From an uncultured Coprococcus sp. (lineage in GTDB: Bacteria; Bacillota; Clostridia; Lachnospirales; Lachnospiraceae): a stretch of DNA of 64,000 nt. The translations under genes were made by a program, and so were the position numbers. The DNA lies in contig CAKQTZ010000001.1 of assembly GCA_934277375.1 (NCBI GenBank), positions 124,001 to 188,000 on the forward strand, in the 5' to 3' direction. Positions 1 to 9,880 of this stretch are shown one piece after another (the first letter of the stretch is position 1; every line of letters begins with the position of its first letter). Under the pieces are notes generated by a model. The model was not told where the DNA came from, did no database searches, and worked only from the letters and a program-made list of their open reading frames with translations.

Positions 1-27
1 GGTTGGATTAACCACAACATTAGCCAT
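1..27 (-). CDS. atpD: V-type ATPase subunit D, N-terminal fragment
   Basis: Only the first nine codons are inside the window; they read MANVVVNPT. This matches the usual start of the V/A-ATPase central-stalk subunit D (typically MA..VNPTRMEL). A good ribosome-binding site (AGAAAGGAG) lies just upstream of the ATG at 27. The gene follows subunits A and B, which is the expected operon position. Subunit D forms the coiled-coil rotor axle inside the A3B3 head. The identification rests on nine residues plus operon order, so it is solid by context but not from sequence alone. Confidence 0.8.
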
Positions 28-57
28 CTGTCTTCTCCTTTCTTCCAAATATATTTT

Positions 58-320
58 CAAGCTACTTGACATGTATTACAAAGACAACGTGTATATGGCA
101 ATTTTGCACGAATGCTTTAAATATATAGCAATCCACTGCATTACCATGAGCAGGACATTTGAGCCCGCCGGTACTCAGCGAGCATGCGAGCGCTAGTACC
201 GCTGCAGGGTGAAACGAGCGAAAGCGCTCCTGCTCAGGTATGCAGTCGAATGCTATATTCCACAATCTTCCCGCAAAATTGCCTACCCACTACTTTCCGT
301 AATACATGTCAAGCCACTTG
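58..320. repeat. Long imperfect palindrome, copy 1 (subunit B/D junction)
   Basis: The left arm (58-154) and right arm (223-320) are imperfect reverse complements. Shared blocks are CTTGACATGTATTAC, GGCAATTTTGC, ATATAGCA, ACTGCAT and TGAGCAGG. The centre (155-222) carries the core also found near 3550 and 6210: CCTGCAGCGGTAC and ACCGGCGGG, here in the opposite orientation to the other two. The right arm overlaps the last codons of subunit B. As RNA it would form one very long hairpin between the B and D genes. No T-run follows, so it is not a simple terminator. An open frame at 62-265 on the minus strand is a by-product of the palindrome. Confidence 0.85.
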
Positions 321-1660
321 TCGTCGATACGTTTCAGCTCGGCTCTAGGAAGAATGGAGAGAAGCTTCCAGCCTATGGCAAGTGTCTCCTCTATACTTCT
401 GTCGGTGCCATACCCCTGGGATACATACTCCTTCTCAAATGCCTCTGCAAACTTTGCATATATGATATCTATATCCGAAAGTGCCGACTCACCCAGGATC
501 GTCATGAGCTCCTTGGCATCCTTTCCTCTTGAATAAGCTGCAAATAACTGGTTCATGGTGCTGGCGTGATCACCTCTGGTCTTGCCCTCACCAGTTCCCT
601 TATCCTTAAGTCTGGACAGTGATGGAAGTACATCGATAGGCGGTGTGATTCCCTTTCTGTACAGCTCTCTTGAGAGAATGATCTGTCCCTCTGTGATATA
701 TCCCGTAAGGTCTGGTATAGGATGAGTCTTGTCATCCTCAGGCATGGTCAGGATCGGTATCATGGTGATACTTCCATTCTTGCCCTTCTGTCTTCCGGCT
801 CTCTCATACAGAGTTGCCAGGTCAGTGTACATGTATCCAGGATAACCACGGCGTCCCGGAACCTCTTTTCTTGCGGCTGATACCTCACGAAGTGCATCCG
901 CATAGTTCGTGATATCCGTGAGGATTACCAGAACGTGCATGTTCTTCTCAAATGCAAGATACTCAGCAGCGGTAAGTGCCATTCTAGGTGTGGCGATACG
1001 CTCAACCGCAGGATCATTTGCCAGGTTGATGAAGAGGACTGTTCTGTCTATGGCACCAGTCTCCTTGAAGCTCTCTGTGAAGAAGTTTGCCTCCTCAAAT
1101 GTGATACCCATGGCTGCAAATACAACGGCAAATGGCTCATCTGTTCCGCGCACCTTCGCCTGTCTTGCTATCTGGGCTGCAAGCTGGCTGTGCGGAAGTC
1201 CTGAAGCTGAGAATATCGGCAGCTTCTGTCCTCTTACCAGTGTGTTCAGTCCGTCTATGGCTGATATACCTGTCTGGATGAACTCAGACGGATAGTTCCT
1301 GGCAGCCGGATTCATCGGCAGACCGTTGATATCTCTTCTCTCATCAGGGAGGATTTCAGGGCCGCCATCTATAGGTCTTCCAAGTCCGTCAAATACACGG
1401 CCAAGCATGTCTTCTGATACGCCAAGCTCCATACTTCTTCCAAGGAATCTTACCTTACTGTTTGAAAGGTTGATACCTGTCGAGTTCTCAAAGAGCTGTA
1501 CCAGGGCATCCTCTCCGTTTATCTCAAGGACCTTGCATCGTCTGATCTCGCCGTCCGCCAGCTCTATCTCACCCAGCTCGTCATAAGCTACATTCTCAAC
1601 TCCGTGCACCAGCATCAGAGGACCCGCAACTTCCTGTATAGTTCTGTATTCCTTTGGCAT
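290..1660 (-). CDS. atpB: V-type ATPase subunit B
   Basis: The product (456 aa) is the non-catalytic nucleotide-binding subunit of the A3B3 head of a V/A-type ATPase. It starts [15 protein letters not shown], has the family segment [18 protein letters not shown] in place of a Walker A P-loop, and contains the [14 protein letters not shown] stretch. Length is normal for the family. The ATG is preceded by AAGGAGG nine bases upstream and lies four bases after the subunit A stop, so translation is probably coupled. The 3' end (about the last ten codons) forms part of the right arm of the palindrome at 58-320. The assignment is very secure. Confidence 0.97.
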   Translation of the reverse strand: MPKEYRTIQEVAGPLMLVHGVENVAYDELGEIELADGEIRRCKVLEINGEDALVQLFENSTGINLSNSKVRFLGRSMELGVSEDMLGRVFDGLGRPIDGGPEILPDERRDINGLPMNPAARNYPSEFIQTGISAIDGLNTLVRGQKLPIFSASGLPHSQLAAQIARQAKVRGTDEPFAVVFAAMGITFEEANFFTESFKETGAIDRTVLFINLANDPAVERIATPRMALTAAEYLAFEKNMHVLVILTDITNYADALREVSAARKEVPGRRGYPGYMYTDLATLYERAGRQKGKNGSITMIPILTMPEDDKTHPIPDLTGYITEGQIILSRELYRKGITPPIDVLPSLSRLKDKGTGEGKTRGDHASTMNQLFAAYSRGKDAKELMTILGESALSDIDIIYAKFAEAFEKEYVSQGYGTDRSIEETLAIGWKLLSILPRAELKRIDDKWLDMYYGK

Positions 1661-1664
1661 AGTC

Positions 1665-3428
1665 TTAGTCCTCCTTCTCTATAGCTTCCTGAAGCTCTTT
1701 GTCAAGCTCCCTGGATATCTTCTCGTACTCTTCATCCACATTCTCAGGAAGCACATATTTGAATCGTCCGATCTTCTCTCTGATCGGCATGTTCAGAATA
1801 TTTCTTATGCTTGCTCCACCGGCAAGGGCCTGCGCTGACTCCTCGTAGAACGCCATGATGAGCTCCATCATCAGAAACTGCTTGTGAAGCGGTGTGTATG
1901 TGTCCACATCATGGAATGAGTTCTGGTGGAGGAAATCCTCTCTGATGGATCTCGCCGCCTCCATCTTCAGCCGGTCTCCCGCTGAAAGGGCATCCATACC
2001 TACCATCTTAACGATCTCATCAAGCTCAGCCTCCTCCTGAAGCAGGGTCATCATCTTCTGTCTGTCGGCCATGAACTTTTCATTTACATTTTCCTCGAAC
2101 CATTTGCCCATATTGTCCACATACAGAGAGTATGAGGTCAGCCAGTTGATGGCAGGGAAATGTCTCTTGTACGCAAGTGATGAATCCAGTCCCCAGAATA
2201 CCTTGACGATTCGAAGTGTAGCCTGTGAAACCGGCTCGGAGATATCTCCACCTGGAGGAGAAACCGCACCGATAACCGACAGTGCGCCGGTTCTGCCCTC
2301 ACTGCCAAGGGTCTTGACCATTCCGGCTCTCTCGTAGAACTGCGCAAGTCTTGAACCGAGGTAAGCAGGGTAACCCTCCTCACCAGGCATCTCCTGCAGA
2401 CGTCCTGACATCTCTCTGAGCGCCTCAGCCCAACGCGATGTGGAATCCGCCATGAGTGCCACCGAGTAACCCATATCACGGAAATACTCAGCTATAGTTA
2501 TACCTGTATATATAGATGCCTCTCTGGCCGCAACCGGCATATCCGATGTGTTGGCTATGAGGACTGTTCTCTGCATGAGTGAATGTCCGGTCTTCGGATC
2601 CTTCAGTTCTGGGAACTCATTCAGAACATCCGTCATCTCATTTCCACGCTCTCCGCATCCGATGTAGACAACGATATCCGCCTCAGCCCACTTTGCAAGC
2701 TGGTGCTGGATGACTGTCTTGCCGCTTCCGAAAGGTCCGGGAACCGCAGCCACTCCTCCCTTTGCGATAGGGAAGAATGTATCTACAACTCTCTGTCCTG
2801 TGATAAGAGGCATAACCGGTGGTATCTTTTCCTGATATGGACGGCCCTTACGAACCGGCCACTTCTGCATGAGTGTCAGCTCCCTGTCACCCTTGTCTGT
2901 CTCAACCACACACACAGTCTCCTCAACTGTAAAGTCTCCTGACTTTATCTCTTTGATTGTTCCTGTCACGCCATAAGGCACCATGATCTTCTGTGTGACG
3001 ACCACCGTCTCCTGAACTGTTCCTATCACATCGCCTGCCGACACCTTATCGCCAACCTTTGCCGCCGGAACAAATGTCCACTTAATATCTCTCTTCAGCG
3101 ATGGTACTTCAACTCCACGCTTCAGGTTATTGCCACATATCTTCATGATGTCATCCAGCGGTCTCTGGATTCCATCGTATATACTGCTTATAAGTCCCGG
3201 TCCCAGCTCAACTGACAGAGGCATTCCCGTTGACTCAACCGGTGCTCCCGGTGCAAGTCCCGATGTCTCCTCATATACCTGAACTGACGCCTGATCTCCA
3301 TGCATCTCTATGATCTCGCCGATAAGTCTGCTCTCACTTACACGCACAACGTCGTACATATTTGCATCACGCATGCCCTCAGCGATGACCAGTGGTCCGG
3401 CGACCTTCTTAATCTTTCCTGTAGCCAC
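1665..3428 (-). CDS. atpA: V-type ATPase catalytic subunit A
   Basis: The catalytic subunit (587 aa) hydrolyses or synthesises ATP in the V1 head. The Walker A motif GPFGSGKT is at residues 231-238, followed by GCGERGNEM with the catalytic glutamate, and the expected long insertion characteristic of V/A-type A subunits precedes the P-loop (about residues 110-190). The start codon is GTG at 3428. The nearest purine-rich ribosome-binding site (GGGAG) is unusually far, about 13 bases upstream, and the upstream spacer is almost entirely a palindrome (3455-3678) that may influence initiation. It sits between subunits F and B, as in the Enterococcus ntp operon. Confidence 0.97.
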   Translation of the reverse strand: MATGKIKKVAGPLVIAEGMRDANMYDVVRVSESRLIGEIIEMHGDQASVQVYEETSGLAPGAPVESTGMPLSVELGPGLISSIYDGIQRPLDDIMKICGNNLKRGVEVPSLKRDIKWTFVPAAKVGDKVSAGDVIGTVQETVVVTQKIMVPYGVTGTIKEIKSGDFTVEETVCVVETDKGDRELTLMQKWPVRKGRPYQEKIPPVMPLITGQRVVDTFFPIAKGGVAAVPGPFGSGKTVIQHQLAKWAEADIVVYIGCGERGNEMTDVLNEFPELKDPKTGHSLMQRTVLIANTSDMPVAAREASIYTGITIAEYFRDMGYSVALMADSTSRWAEALREMSGRLQEMPGEEGYPAYLGSRLAQFYERAGMVKTLGSEGRTGALSVIGAVSPPGGDISEPVSQATLRIVKVFWGLDSSLAYKRHFPAINWLTSYSLYVDNMGKWFEENVNEKFMADRQKMMTLLQEEAELDEIVKMVGMDALSAGDRLKMEAARSIREDFLHQNSFHDVDTYTPLHKQFLMMELIMAFYEESAQALAGGASIRNILNMPIREKIGRFKYVLPENVDEEYEKISRELDKELQEAIEKED

Positions 3429-3454
3429 TTAACAGCTCACGCTCCCTTCTATAC

Positions 3455-3678
3455 TCACTCGCTCCATAGATAATTGCGAATCCTCTTTCCGATATGATTG
3501 AGGCAGTTTAGTATATCAATCAGTGGTCGCTTCCGCTTAACTCAGCCTGCAGCGGTACCAGGATGCCGCTGACGCGCCATCTAAGGACCGGCGGCTTCGT
3601 ATTCCCCTGATTTGATAATACTAAACGCCTCTATCAAAATCGAATTATACCGATTTCGCAATTACCTATATCCGCTCG
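3455..3678. repeat. Long imperfect palindrome, copy 2 (subunit F/A junction)
   Basis: This palindrome nearly fills the 269-base spacer between subunits F and A. Paired blocks include TAATTGCGAA (3471-3480) with TTCGCAATTA (3654-3663), GAGGC.GTTTAGTAT with ATACTAAACGCCTC, and ATCAG with CTGAT. The centre holds the shared core: CCTGCAGCGGTAC, a variable loop, then AGGACCGGCGGCTTCGTAT. Core orientation matches copy 3 and is opposite to copy 1. Arms pair within this copy but differ in sequence from the arms of the other copies. Confidence 0.85.
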
Positions 3679-3697
3679 TTTCACCATTATTTTCTAA

Positions 3698-4018
3698 TCA
3701 TTCTTCATTAAATAATATGTCCGAGCCTACGGCCTGCTCAACGGATTTCTTTACTCCCGCTATTCCGGCCCCTGTATTGCCGGATATCCCCGGTATGAGA
3801 ATAATCGCAGGCTTCATAACCTCTCTGTATCTGTCTATCTCTTTATTGAGATCCGAAGCAAGTGCCTCGGTCATATATATGACTGCATAATTGTCCTCCG
3901 CCAGCCTTTTCAGCAACGTAGCCCCATAATCCGGATTATCTACAGGGAATGTATCCAGGCCCAGAGTTGCAAATCCGTATATACTGTCATAATCACCCAT
4001 AACAGCTATCTTATACAT
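3698..4018 (-). CDS. atpF: V-type ATPase subunit F
   Basis: The product is 106 aa and starts MYKIAVMGDYDSIYGFATLG, the characteristic opening of the small Rossmann-like central-stalk subunit F (NtpG in Enterococcus). It then has the ALASDLNKEI helix and the IILIPGISGNTG strand-loop. It binds subunit D at the base of the rotor. The reading frame overlaps the end of subunit C by eight bases, implying translational coupling. Length is typical. The gene symbol follows general V-ATPase usage and is not the F-ATPase b subunit. Confidence 0.93.
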   Translation of the reverse strand: MYKIAVMGDYDSIYGFATLGLDTFPVDNPDYGATLLKRLAEDNYAVIYMTEALASDLNKEIDRYREVMKPAIILIPGISGNTGAGIAGVKKSVEQAVGSDILFNEE

Positions 4019-4982
4019 ACATCTCCCTTACCCTTTCCCTGATAGCCTCCTCCGGAAGCTGGTTCAGCTTGCATGTCAATATGATCCTGACTGTCTTTAT
4101 CTCGTTGAGTCTCGCCAGAATGTACGCCACTATCGGTCCCACCGTAAATGGGTTGTACTTCTGAGGTCTTATCGTCTCTATAATACGGTTGTCACACCAT
4201 CTCTCAAATGCCGATGCCGACTCTGAAAGTGCCTCTGCCCCACCGGCGTATGCTGTGTCCGCGAGGTATCTCTCTATCTCCTCCATGCCAGCCACAGCAG
4301 CCGTCGCCAGTCTGTCAATATCCAGCGAGTTGCACTCCGCCATGGCTCTCTTCATGAAATCCTTGTTTTTGCCTGTCTTCATGGATCTCACCGCTATCTT
4401 GATATCTGCAACTGCCACCGTTGTCTCTGCATAATCCCTGAGCAGGCTGTCATCTGCCTTCTTCGCAGCCTGCATGATCGCCAGCAGTGTGCCTCTGTCT
4501 ATCACAGCATCGCACATCTGACCATCTCCGGCCTGCGCCATACAGTCCCAGGCCTCCCTCGCACAGTCTCTCATGTGCTCCGGAAGTCTGTCCCACGCCT
4601 TGTCCCTGACGATGGACAGCATCTTCTGACCATCTATCTCGGCATTGTCGAAGAACACATGGGCAGGAGTCTCCCCGGCAACCACAGTCTTGATCGCCGC
4701 CTTGAGGTTGTGATACAGATCTGGAAGTCTTATGACATCGAACACGGACATATCCTCCACCATCTCAGCCACAGCAGCCCACGTCTTGTCAGTCTCCGCC
4801 CTTAATATGTCTTTTTCATCCATACTGGCATTATCGCTATCGCCCCAGCCCTTCTCTATGATGAACCGGACCGCCTTCTTGTAGGAATCTGTGGCCACGA
4901 GCTGTTCTATGACCGCCTGACTCATAAGCGTCATCTCAAGTGCCCTGATCCTGGCAACTGCATATATATATTTGTCTGCCAT
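4011..4982 (-). CDS. atpC: V-type ATPase subunit C
   Basis: A 323-aa, mostly helical protein starting MADKYIYAVARIRALEMTLM, with the ILARLNEIKTVRIILTCKLN segment near the C-terminus typical of the AC39/subunit C family. It forms the funnel-shaped socket that joins the central stalk to the proteolipid ring. It lies between subunits E and F, the conserved position in bacterial V-ATPase operons. The family is poorly conserved in sequence, but this C-terminal motif and the context make the call secure. Confidence 0.92.
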   Translation of the reverse strand: MADKYIYAVARIRALEMTLMSQAVIEQLVATDSYKKAVRFIIEKGWGDSDNASMDEKDILRAETDKTWAAVAEMVEDMSVFDVIRLPDLYHNLKAAIKTVVAGETPAHVFFDNAEIDGQKMLSIVRDKAWDRLPEHMRDCAREAWDCMAQAGDGQMCDAVIDRGTLLAIMQAAKKADDSLLRDYAETTVAVADIKIAVRSMKTGKNKDFMKRAMAECNSLDIDRLATAAVAGMEEIERYLADTAYAGGAEALSESASAFERWCDNRIIETIRPQKYNPFTVGPIVAYILARLNEIKTVRIILTCKLNQLPEEAIRERVREMYV

Positions 4983-4996
4983 CCGCCTACCTCCAG

Positions 4997-5599
4997 CTAT
5001 CTGTTATCAACAAATAATAATTCATTTACCTTGTCTGCCAAATGTTCTCTGTTCGCGTCCAGCATTGCCCTGAATGAACAGTTTTCCTCGATTCCTCCGT
5101 AGATCAGGATAAATCCTCCATCTATATCACAGTTCTCATCGGACACCTTAAGGCTTCCTCCATGAGCTGCAGCTATCTGCTCTATCTGCTTCTCAGTCTG
5201 TGGTGTAAGTCGTTTTCTGTCTTTCACAGAGAAACATATCTCTCCGCTTTTCGGCTGTACCGACTTCTCTAAACATTTGACGATCACCTGGAAATACTCC
5301 TCATCCGGGAGCGCCACCATTGCGTCATATGCCTTATCCAGCATATTACCAATTATGGACTGCTTTGCCGCAAGTATCGCCTGTCTCTTCTTGAGTTCTG
5401 ATGAGGACTTTGCCCTGAATGATCCGGACTTTTCTGCCTGAGCAACCTTCTCACTGGTCTCCTCATTCATCTTATCCACAGTCTTTTTGGCATTTGCAAT
5501 GATGGAATCCGCATTTCTGGCAGCCTGAGCTTTGATCTCTTCAGCTTCCTTCTGTGCTTCCTGAAGGATCTGTTCTACGATTGTTTCCAATCCCGTCAT
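4997..5599 (-). CDS. atpE: V-type ATPase subunit E
   Basis: A 200-aa peripheral-stalk subunit. The N-terminal half is a long charged helix with repeated KEAEEIKAQAARNADSI-type coiled-coil heptads. The C-terminal half is a small alpha/beta domain ending in MLDANREHLADKVNELLF. It pairs with the G/H coiled-coil subunit encoded at 8563-8874 to make the stator stalk. The ATG at 5599 is preferred over the one three codons upstream because AAGGAGG sits nine bases before it, whereas the upstream ATG directly abuts the ribosome-binding site. Confidence 0.92.
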   Translation of the reverse strand: MTGLETIVEQILQEAQKEAEEIKAQAARNADSIIANAKKTVDKMNEETSEKVAQAEKSGSFRAKSSSELKKRQAILAAKQSIIGNMLDKAYDAMVALPDEEYFQVIVKCLEKSVQPKSGEICFSVKDRKRLTPQTEKQIEQIAAAHGGSLKVSDENCDIDGGFILIYGGIEENCSFRAMLDANREHLADKVNELLFVDNR

Positions 5600-5623
5600 A
5601 AAGTACATCCTCCTTACAAAAAG

Positions 5624-6328
<705 letters not shown>

Positions 6329-6497
6329 TTTTGACTTTAAATGATATTCTTTTATGTTTCGGATGAGAAAATTTATGATGTGTCTTTCCTATTATTTAAC
6401 TTTCAACTTCTTCATCATTATTTTCTCATATGCAGGGACTTTACTTCCTTAGTCTCTGAAACATATACCTTGAATATCTTATTCCTACCTTTATTTC

Positions 6498-8525
6498 TTA
6501 TTTCTGTGCTTCTGTACCACTTACTATATCAACGTACTTCGTATTCTCCCTGAACGGCTTGAATGGATTGCCACCGCCCTCGTAGAATTTGCCGAAGAAC
6601 TCTACATACTGGAGACGGCATGTGTGCACGTATGCTCCCAGCATGTTGATCGCAAGGTTGAACAGATGTCCTACTATAAATACGATGATGAACACTATGG
6701 CTCCGAATATTCCATCGCCAGCCATGCTTCCCATCTGGTTTATTACCTGTGCTATAACTCCTGTCGCAAGTCCCAGAGCAAGAAGCCTTGAGTACGACAG
6801 CAGATCTGACAGCCAGCCTGTCAGGTTGTATATGTCATACAGTCCAAGTGCCAGTCTGAGCACCGGATTCTTGTGGTCTCTTCCCGACATGAGCACGATG
6901 ACCGCAGCTCCCGCAATCGCCAGTCCGTAGCTTGTATTCTTAAGCCAGCCAGGGAAATTGAACTGCATCTGTGCTATGGATGCAAACAGCTCCGTCGGCA
7001 TGAGCATCAGCACAAGTCCTGTGATGAGCATGAACCACGACAGCACGTCGCATATGAATGATTTCACATCTCCCTTCTTCAGACACATATATCCCTTGAG
7101 TGCCAGTCCGCCAAACAAATGTATAAGTCCGAACAGCAAAGAGAATAGCAAAAGCTTCATCGGGTCATCCAGAGGTGCAAACCATACCGGCTTGAACGTC
7201 ACCTCGTGGTGGAAAAACGTCCTCGATACCACCGTTATCAGGTCTCCGAAGAAACCGCCAAATAATATTCCCCATATCAGTGTGGATATACCACAGTACA
7301 TAAACAGACGCAAAGACTTTTGAAGTCCGATCTCCATCTTCGGGAATTTCCTGATCAAAATAAAACATGCCAGGAATATGATGAGTCCATACGCCGCATC
7401 GGACAACATGAGTCCGAACAGGAATATATAGAATATCGCCATCGGTGTGGTTGGATCCATCTCACCTTTTCCCGGAAGTCCAAATGACTCCAGCACACCC
7501 TCCGCCGATGCGAACATCTTCGGATTCTGAAGCTGTATAGGTGCCGCTTCATCCTCAGGAACATCATATACATCAGCCATCAGGCTGAAATTCTCATTGA
7601 GTACAGCCACTACCCTGTCTGCATCTCTCTCCAGCACATATCCCGATATGACAAATGTGCTCTTTGACTGGAGAAGATTTCCAAGAACTTGATATTTATC
7701 CGCCCTTATGCGGTAATAATCAGCCAGAAGCCTAAGCTTATCTCTGTCCTCTGCCATGGATACGAGTTCATCCTTCTTGTCCTCTATCCATTCCTCAAAC
7801 TCTCTTATGTCCTCCCTGTACTTCTCCGTTTTCTGTTCAGGTGTTCTTTTGGAGAAATATGAGATTCTTGTAAAACCATGGGATCTCAGTATCTCCTCCA
7901 CCCTCTGTGATACAGATTTAAGGGCTATAGCCACCATACAAGTCTGGTCCTTGTCAGATCCTACAACAGCGACTGTGTATCCCACCATCTCCGGTTCCGC
8001 AGAGCTTATATATCCCTGTATATCCGTCTCCGTGAGCCCCGGTGGCATGGTTCCGATCATCACATCCGTTTTCTCAGTCCCCGTGGTATTGATCGGTATG
8101 TCCATATTCAGCCACGGCGCCAGCCCGTCTATGGCAACCTGACATTTGACTATACCTGCCTCGCATCCGGATATGTCCTTGCTGATCTCCTGGATCTTTT
8201 TAACCTTATGGTTATAATCCCGTCTACCAGCTACGATCTCCTGTATATCTTCCTCTGACGCCTCCTGCCTGCCTTCAAGACTGGCAAATAAGGACTTCTC
8301 CTCTGGAACATATCTGTCAAGTATCTGTAACGCCTCTTCTGTATTCTGTACTCTCTTCTCGTACTTTGCTCTCTGGCTTGTGGTACTCATCTTCCTGAAG
8401 TCATCCGTCTCCGTGGTCTCACTTTCTATCTCAACCATTCCCAGAGACTGCAGCTTCTCAAGAATTGCTTTTCTGTCCCTTTTCATGGCACAGATCTCAA
8501 TCTTCTTCATAGGAAGTACCGCCAT
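6498..8525 (-). CDS. atpI: V-type ATPase subunit I (membrane stator)
   Basis: A 675-aa stator subunit of the V0 sector. The soluble N-terminal half (about 1-340) has two alpha/beta lobes joined by coiled-coil helices. The C-terminal half has at least seven hydrophobic helices, including GLMLSDAAYGLIIFLACF and the conserved WLSDLLSYSRLLALGLATG helix carrying the essential arginine next to the ion-binding glutamate of the ring. Length and organisation are standard for the 116-kDa subunit family. It lies downstream of G/H, separated by a short gap. Confidence 0.95.
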   Translation of the reverse strand: MAVLPMKKIEICAMKRDRKAILEKLQSLGMVEIESETTETDDFRKMSTTSQRAKYEKRVQNTEEALQILDRYVPEEKSLFASLEGRQEASEEDIQEIVAGRRDYNHKVKKIQEISKDISGCEAGIVKCQVAIDGLAPWLNMDIPINTTGTEKTDVMIGTMPPGLTETDIQGYISSAEPEMVGYTVAVVGSDKDQTCMVAIALKSVSQRVEEILRSHGFTRISYFSKRTPEQKTEKYREDIREFEEWIEDKKDELVSMAEDRDKLRLLADYYRIRADKYQVLGNLLQSKSTFVISGYVLERDADRVVAVLNENFSLMADVYDVPEDEAAPIQLQNPKMFASAEGVLESFGLPGKGEMDPTTPMAIFYIFLFGLMLSDAAYGLIIFLACFILIRKFPKMEIGLQKSLRLFMYCGISTLIWGILFGGFFGDLITVVSRTFFHHEVTFKPVWFAPLDDPMKLLLFSLLFGLIHLFGGLALKGYMCLKKGDVKSFICDVLSWFMLITGLVLMLMPTELFASIAQMQFNFPGWLKNTSYGLAIAGAAVIVLMSGRDHKNPVLRLALGLYDIYNLTGWLSDLLSYSRLLALGLATGVIAQVINQMGSMAGDGIFGAIVFIIVFIVGHLFNLAINMLGAYVHTCRLQYVEFFGKFYEGGGNPFKPFRENTKYVDIVSGTEAQK

Positions 8526-8562
8526 ACATTTACCCCCTTTCCTTCTGAAGCCTCAGGACATA

Positions 8563-8874
8563 TCATCCTACCAGCTCTGATATAATCATAGTCGTAACCT
8601 CTTCTTCCATTGCTGCCGCCCGTTCCCTGAGATGTCCAATCTCTGCGGTGGCTATATCCATAGCCTTCACCGTAAGCTTCTCTTCCTCAGATCTTCGTGC
8701 GCCTTCGGCACTTTTCATGCTTTCTTTTGAAGCTGTCACTGTTGCTGCAATCATATCCGCAGCTTCCTTCTTTGCAGCAGCTACTGTATAATCAGCCTCC
8801 TCTTTCGCCTTACGAATTATCTCGTCAGCCTCAGACTCTACATCCGTTATCTTATTCATAGTCTCCTGCAGCAT
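8563..8874 (-). CDS. V-type ATPase peripheral stalk subunit G/H
   Basis: A 103-aa coiled-coil protein, charged and alanine-rich throughout (for example DEIIRKAKEEADYTVAAAKK), beginning MLQETMNKITDVESEADEII. In V-ATPase operons of this order the first gene encodes the small stalk helix (NtpF in Enterococcus), which dimerises with subunit E. Low complexity makes sequence-only assignment weak, but length, coiled coil and first-in-operon position support it. GGGAGGG precedes the ATG. Confidence 0.85.
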   Translation of the reverse strand: MLQETMNKITDVESEADEIIRKAKEEADYTVAAAKKEAADMIAATVTASKESMKSAEGARRSEEEKLTVKAMDIATAEIGHLRERAAAMEEEVTTMIISELVG

Positions 8875-8984
8875 ATTTTCCCTCCCTTTCCAAATATGTG
8901 TTGAGCAGACTCGCTAACCCAAATTCCATAAATACTTTATCAAAGCAACACTTTAGATTATTATGTCAAAACTCAAGTAATATT

Positions 8985-9013
8985 ATTTTATAATGATATT
9001 GCTATATTGTAAA
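8985..9013 (-). promoter_or_regulatory. Predicted sigma-A promoter of the V-ATPase operon
   Basis: On the minus strand, TTTACA (9013-9008) and TAAAAT (8990-8985) are separated by 17 bases, about 110 bases upstream of the first operon gene. The surrounding sequence (8900-9080) is strongly AT-rich and contains other weak candidates, such as TTGACA at 8969-8964 without a good -10. It is the best match seen but unproven. Confidence 0.45.
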
Positions 9014-9173
9014 TAAACATTTTGTAAATTTTGTACAAACCCCTTGATATTTTATTATAGTTAATGTACAATATGACTATGTTGATAATACTTATGTTTA
9101 TCCATTAATCATTTTTCTTCCTTTTAACGCGGTTATATGTCGAACAGATGATGCAGTTTGACGAAAACCGCAT

Positions 9174-9222
9174 AAAAAAGATCCCATGACAGTCTTGACC
9201 ATACTGTCATGGGATTCTTTTT
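9174..9222. terminator. Bidirectional intrinsic terminator after rpiB
   Basis: A near-perfect stem pairs GATCCCATGACAGT with ACTGTCATGGGATTC around a nine-base loop. A-runs on the left and T-runs on the right allow it to work on either strand. It serves the minus-strand rpiB operon, and the V-ATPase promoter lies just beyond. Confidence 0.85.
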
Positions 9223-9233
9223 TGAGTATGAAC

Positions 9234-9397
9234 GGGTCCCCCTTACGGCATAACTTACGTTCTGCGTGCACTCCGTGCACATCACAAGGAATCCCCCCAC
9301 CTTAGGGCGGGTCCCCCCTTACGGCATAACTTACGTTCTGCGTGCACTCCGTGCACATCACAAGGAATCCCCCCACCTTAGGGCGGGTCCCCCCTTA
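9234..9397. repeat. Tandem 76-bp repeat, two copies plus a stub
   Basis: Copy 1 (9234-9308) and copy 2 (9309-9384) are essentially identical; copy 1 is one C shorter. A third partial copy (9385-9397) stops at the end of rpiB. Each unit contains the small palindrome GTGCACTCCGTGCAC, a direct repeat of CTTACG, and a C/G-rich stretch ending GGGCGGGTCCCCCC. It lies between rpiB and its terminator and would be transcribed as the rpiB 3' untranslated region. Two copies with no spacer structure exclude a CRISPR. Confidence 0.9.
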
Positions 9398-9402
9398 TGA
9401 TA

Positions 9403-9828
9403 TTACTCTATCATTCCGATTCTTCTTACGTGGCGCTCATCATTTGAGAATGGTGTGTCGAGGAATATGTCGACTATCTTCAGTGCAAGTCCAGGTCCTA
9501 TGACTCTGGCACCCATAGCCAGCATATTTGCATCGTTGTGCTCTCTTGTCGCCTGGGCTGAGAAACAGTCGTGGCAGAGTGCAGCTCTGATTCCTTTTAT
9601 CTTATTTGCTGAAATCGATATTCCGATTCCTGTTCCACAGATGATGATTCCTTTATCACACTCACCTGAGGCTACTGCCTTTGCTGCTGCCTGTCCATAT
9701 ACCGGGTAGTCAACTGACTCTGTGCTGTAACAGCCAAAGTTCTTGTACTCAAGACCTCTCTCCTCAAGATGCTTTATAACCTCCTGCATAAGCTCATATC
9801 CACCGTGGTCACATCCAAGTGCTATCAT
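9403..9828 (-). CDS. rpiB: Ribose-5-phosphate isomerase B
   Basis: A 141-aa RpiB/LacAB-family sugar isomerase that interconverts ribose 5-phosphate and ribulose 5-phosphate in the pentose phosphate pathway. It begins MIALGCDHGGYEL (active-site Asp and His region) and has IIICGTGIGISISANK with the catalytic cysteine, REHNDANML, and a C-terminal DERHVRRIGMIE. Length is typical. AGGAGG precedes the ATG. Downstream is a tandem repeat and a strong terminator; upstream, 52 bases away, is the Sua5-type gene, so the two may be co-transcribed. Allose 6-phosphate activity cannot be excluded by sequence. Confidence 0.93.
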   Translation of the reverse strand: MIALGCDHGGYELMQEVIKHLEERGLEYKNFGCYSTESVDYPVYGQAAAKAVASGECDKGIIICGTGIGISISANKIKGIRAALCHDCFSAQATREHNDANMLAMGARVIGPGLALKIVDIFLDTPFSNDERHVRRIGMIE

Positions 9829-9880
9829 GTTCTGATCCTCCTGATAATTTAATATTTTATAAACTTCCTTACGAAAATAC

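Noticed and set aside
62..265. 67-aa open frame on the minus strand
   Set aside because: Falls entirely inside palindrome copy 1 and is explained by the inverted repeat.
8940..8969. TTGACA on the minus strand as a V-ATPase promoter
   Set aside because: A perfect -35 but no acceptable -10 at 16-18 bases; the TTTACA/TAAAAT pair just upstream is better.
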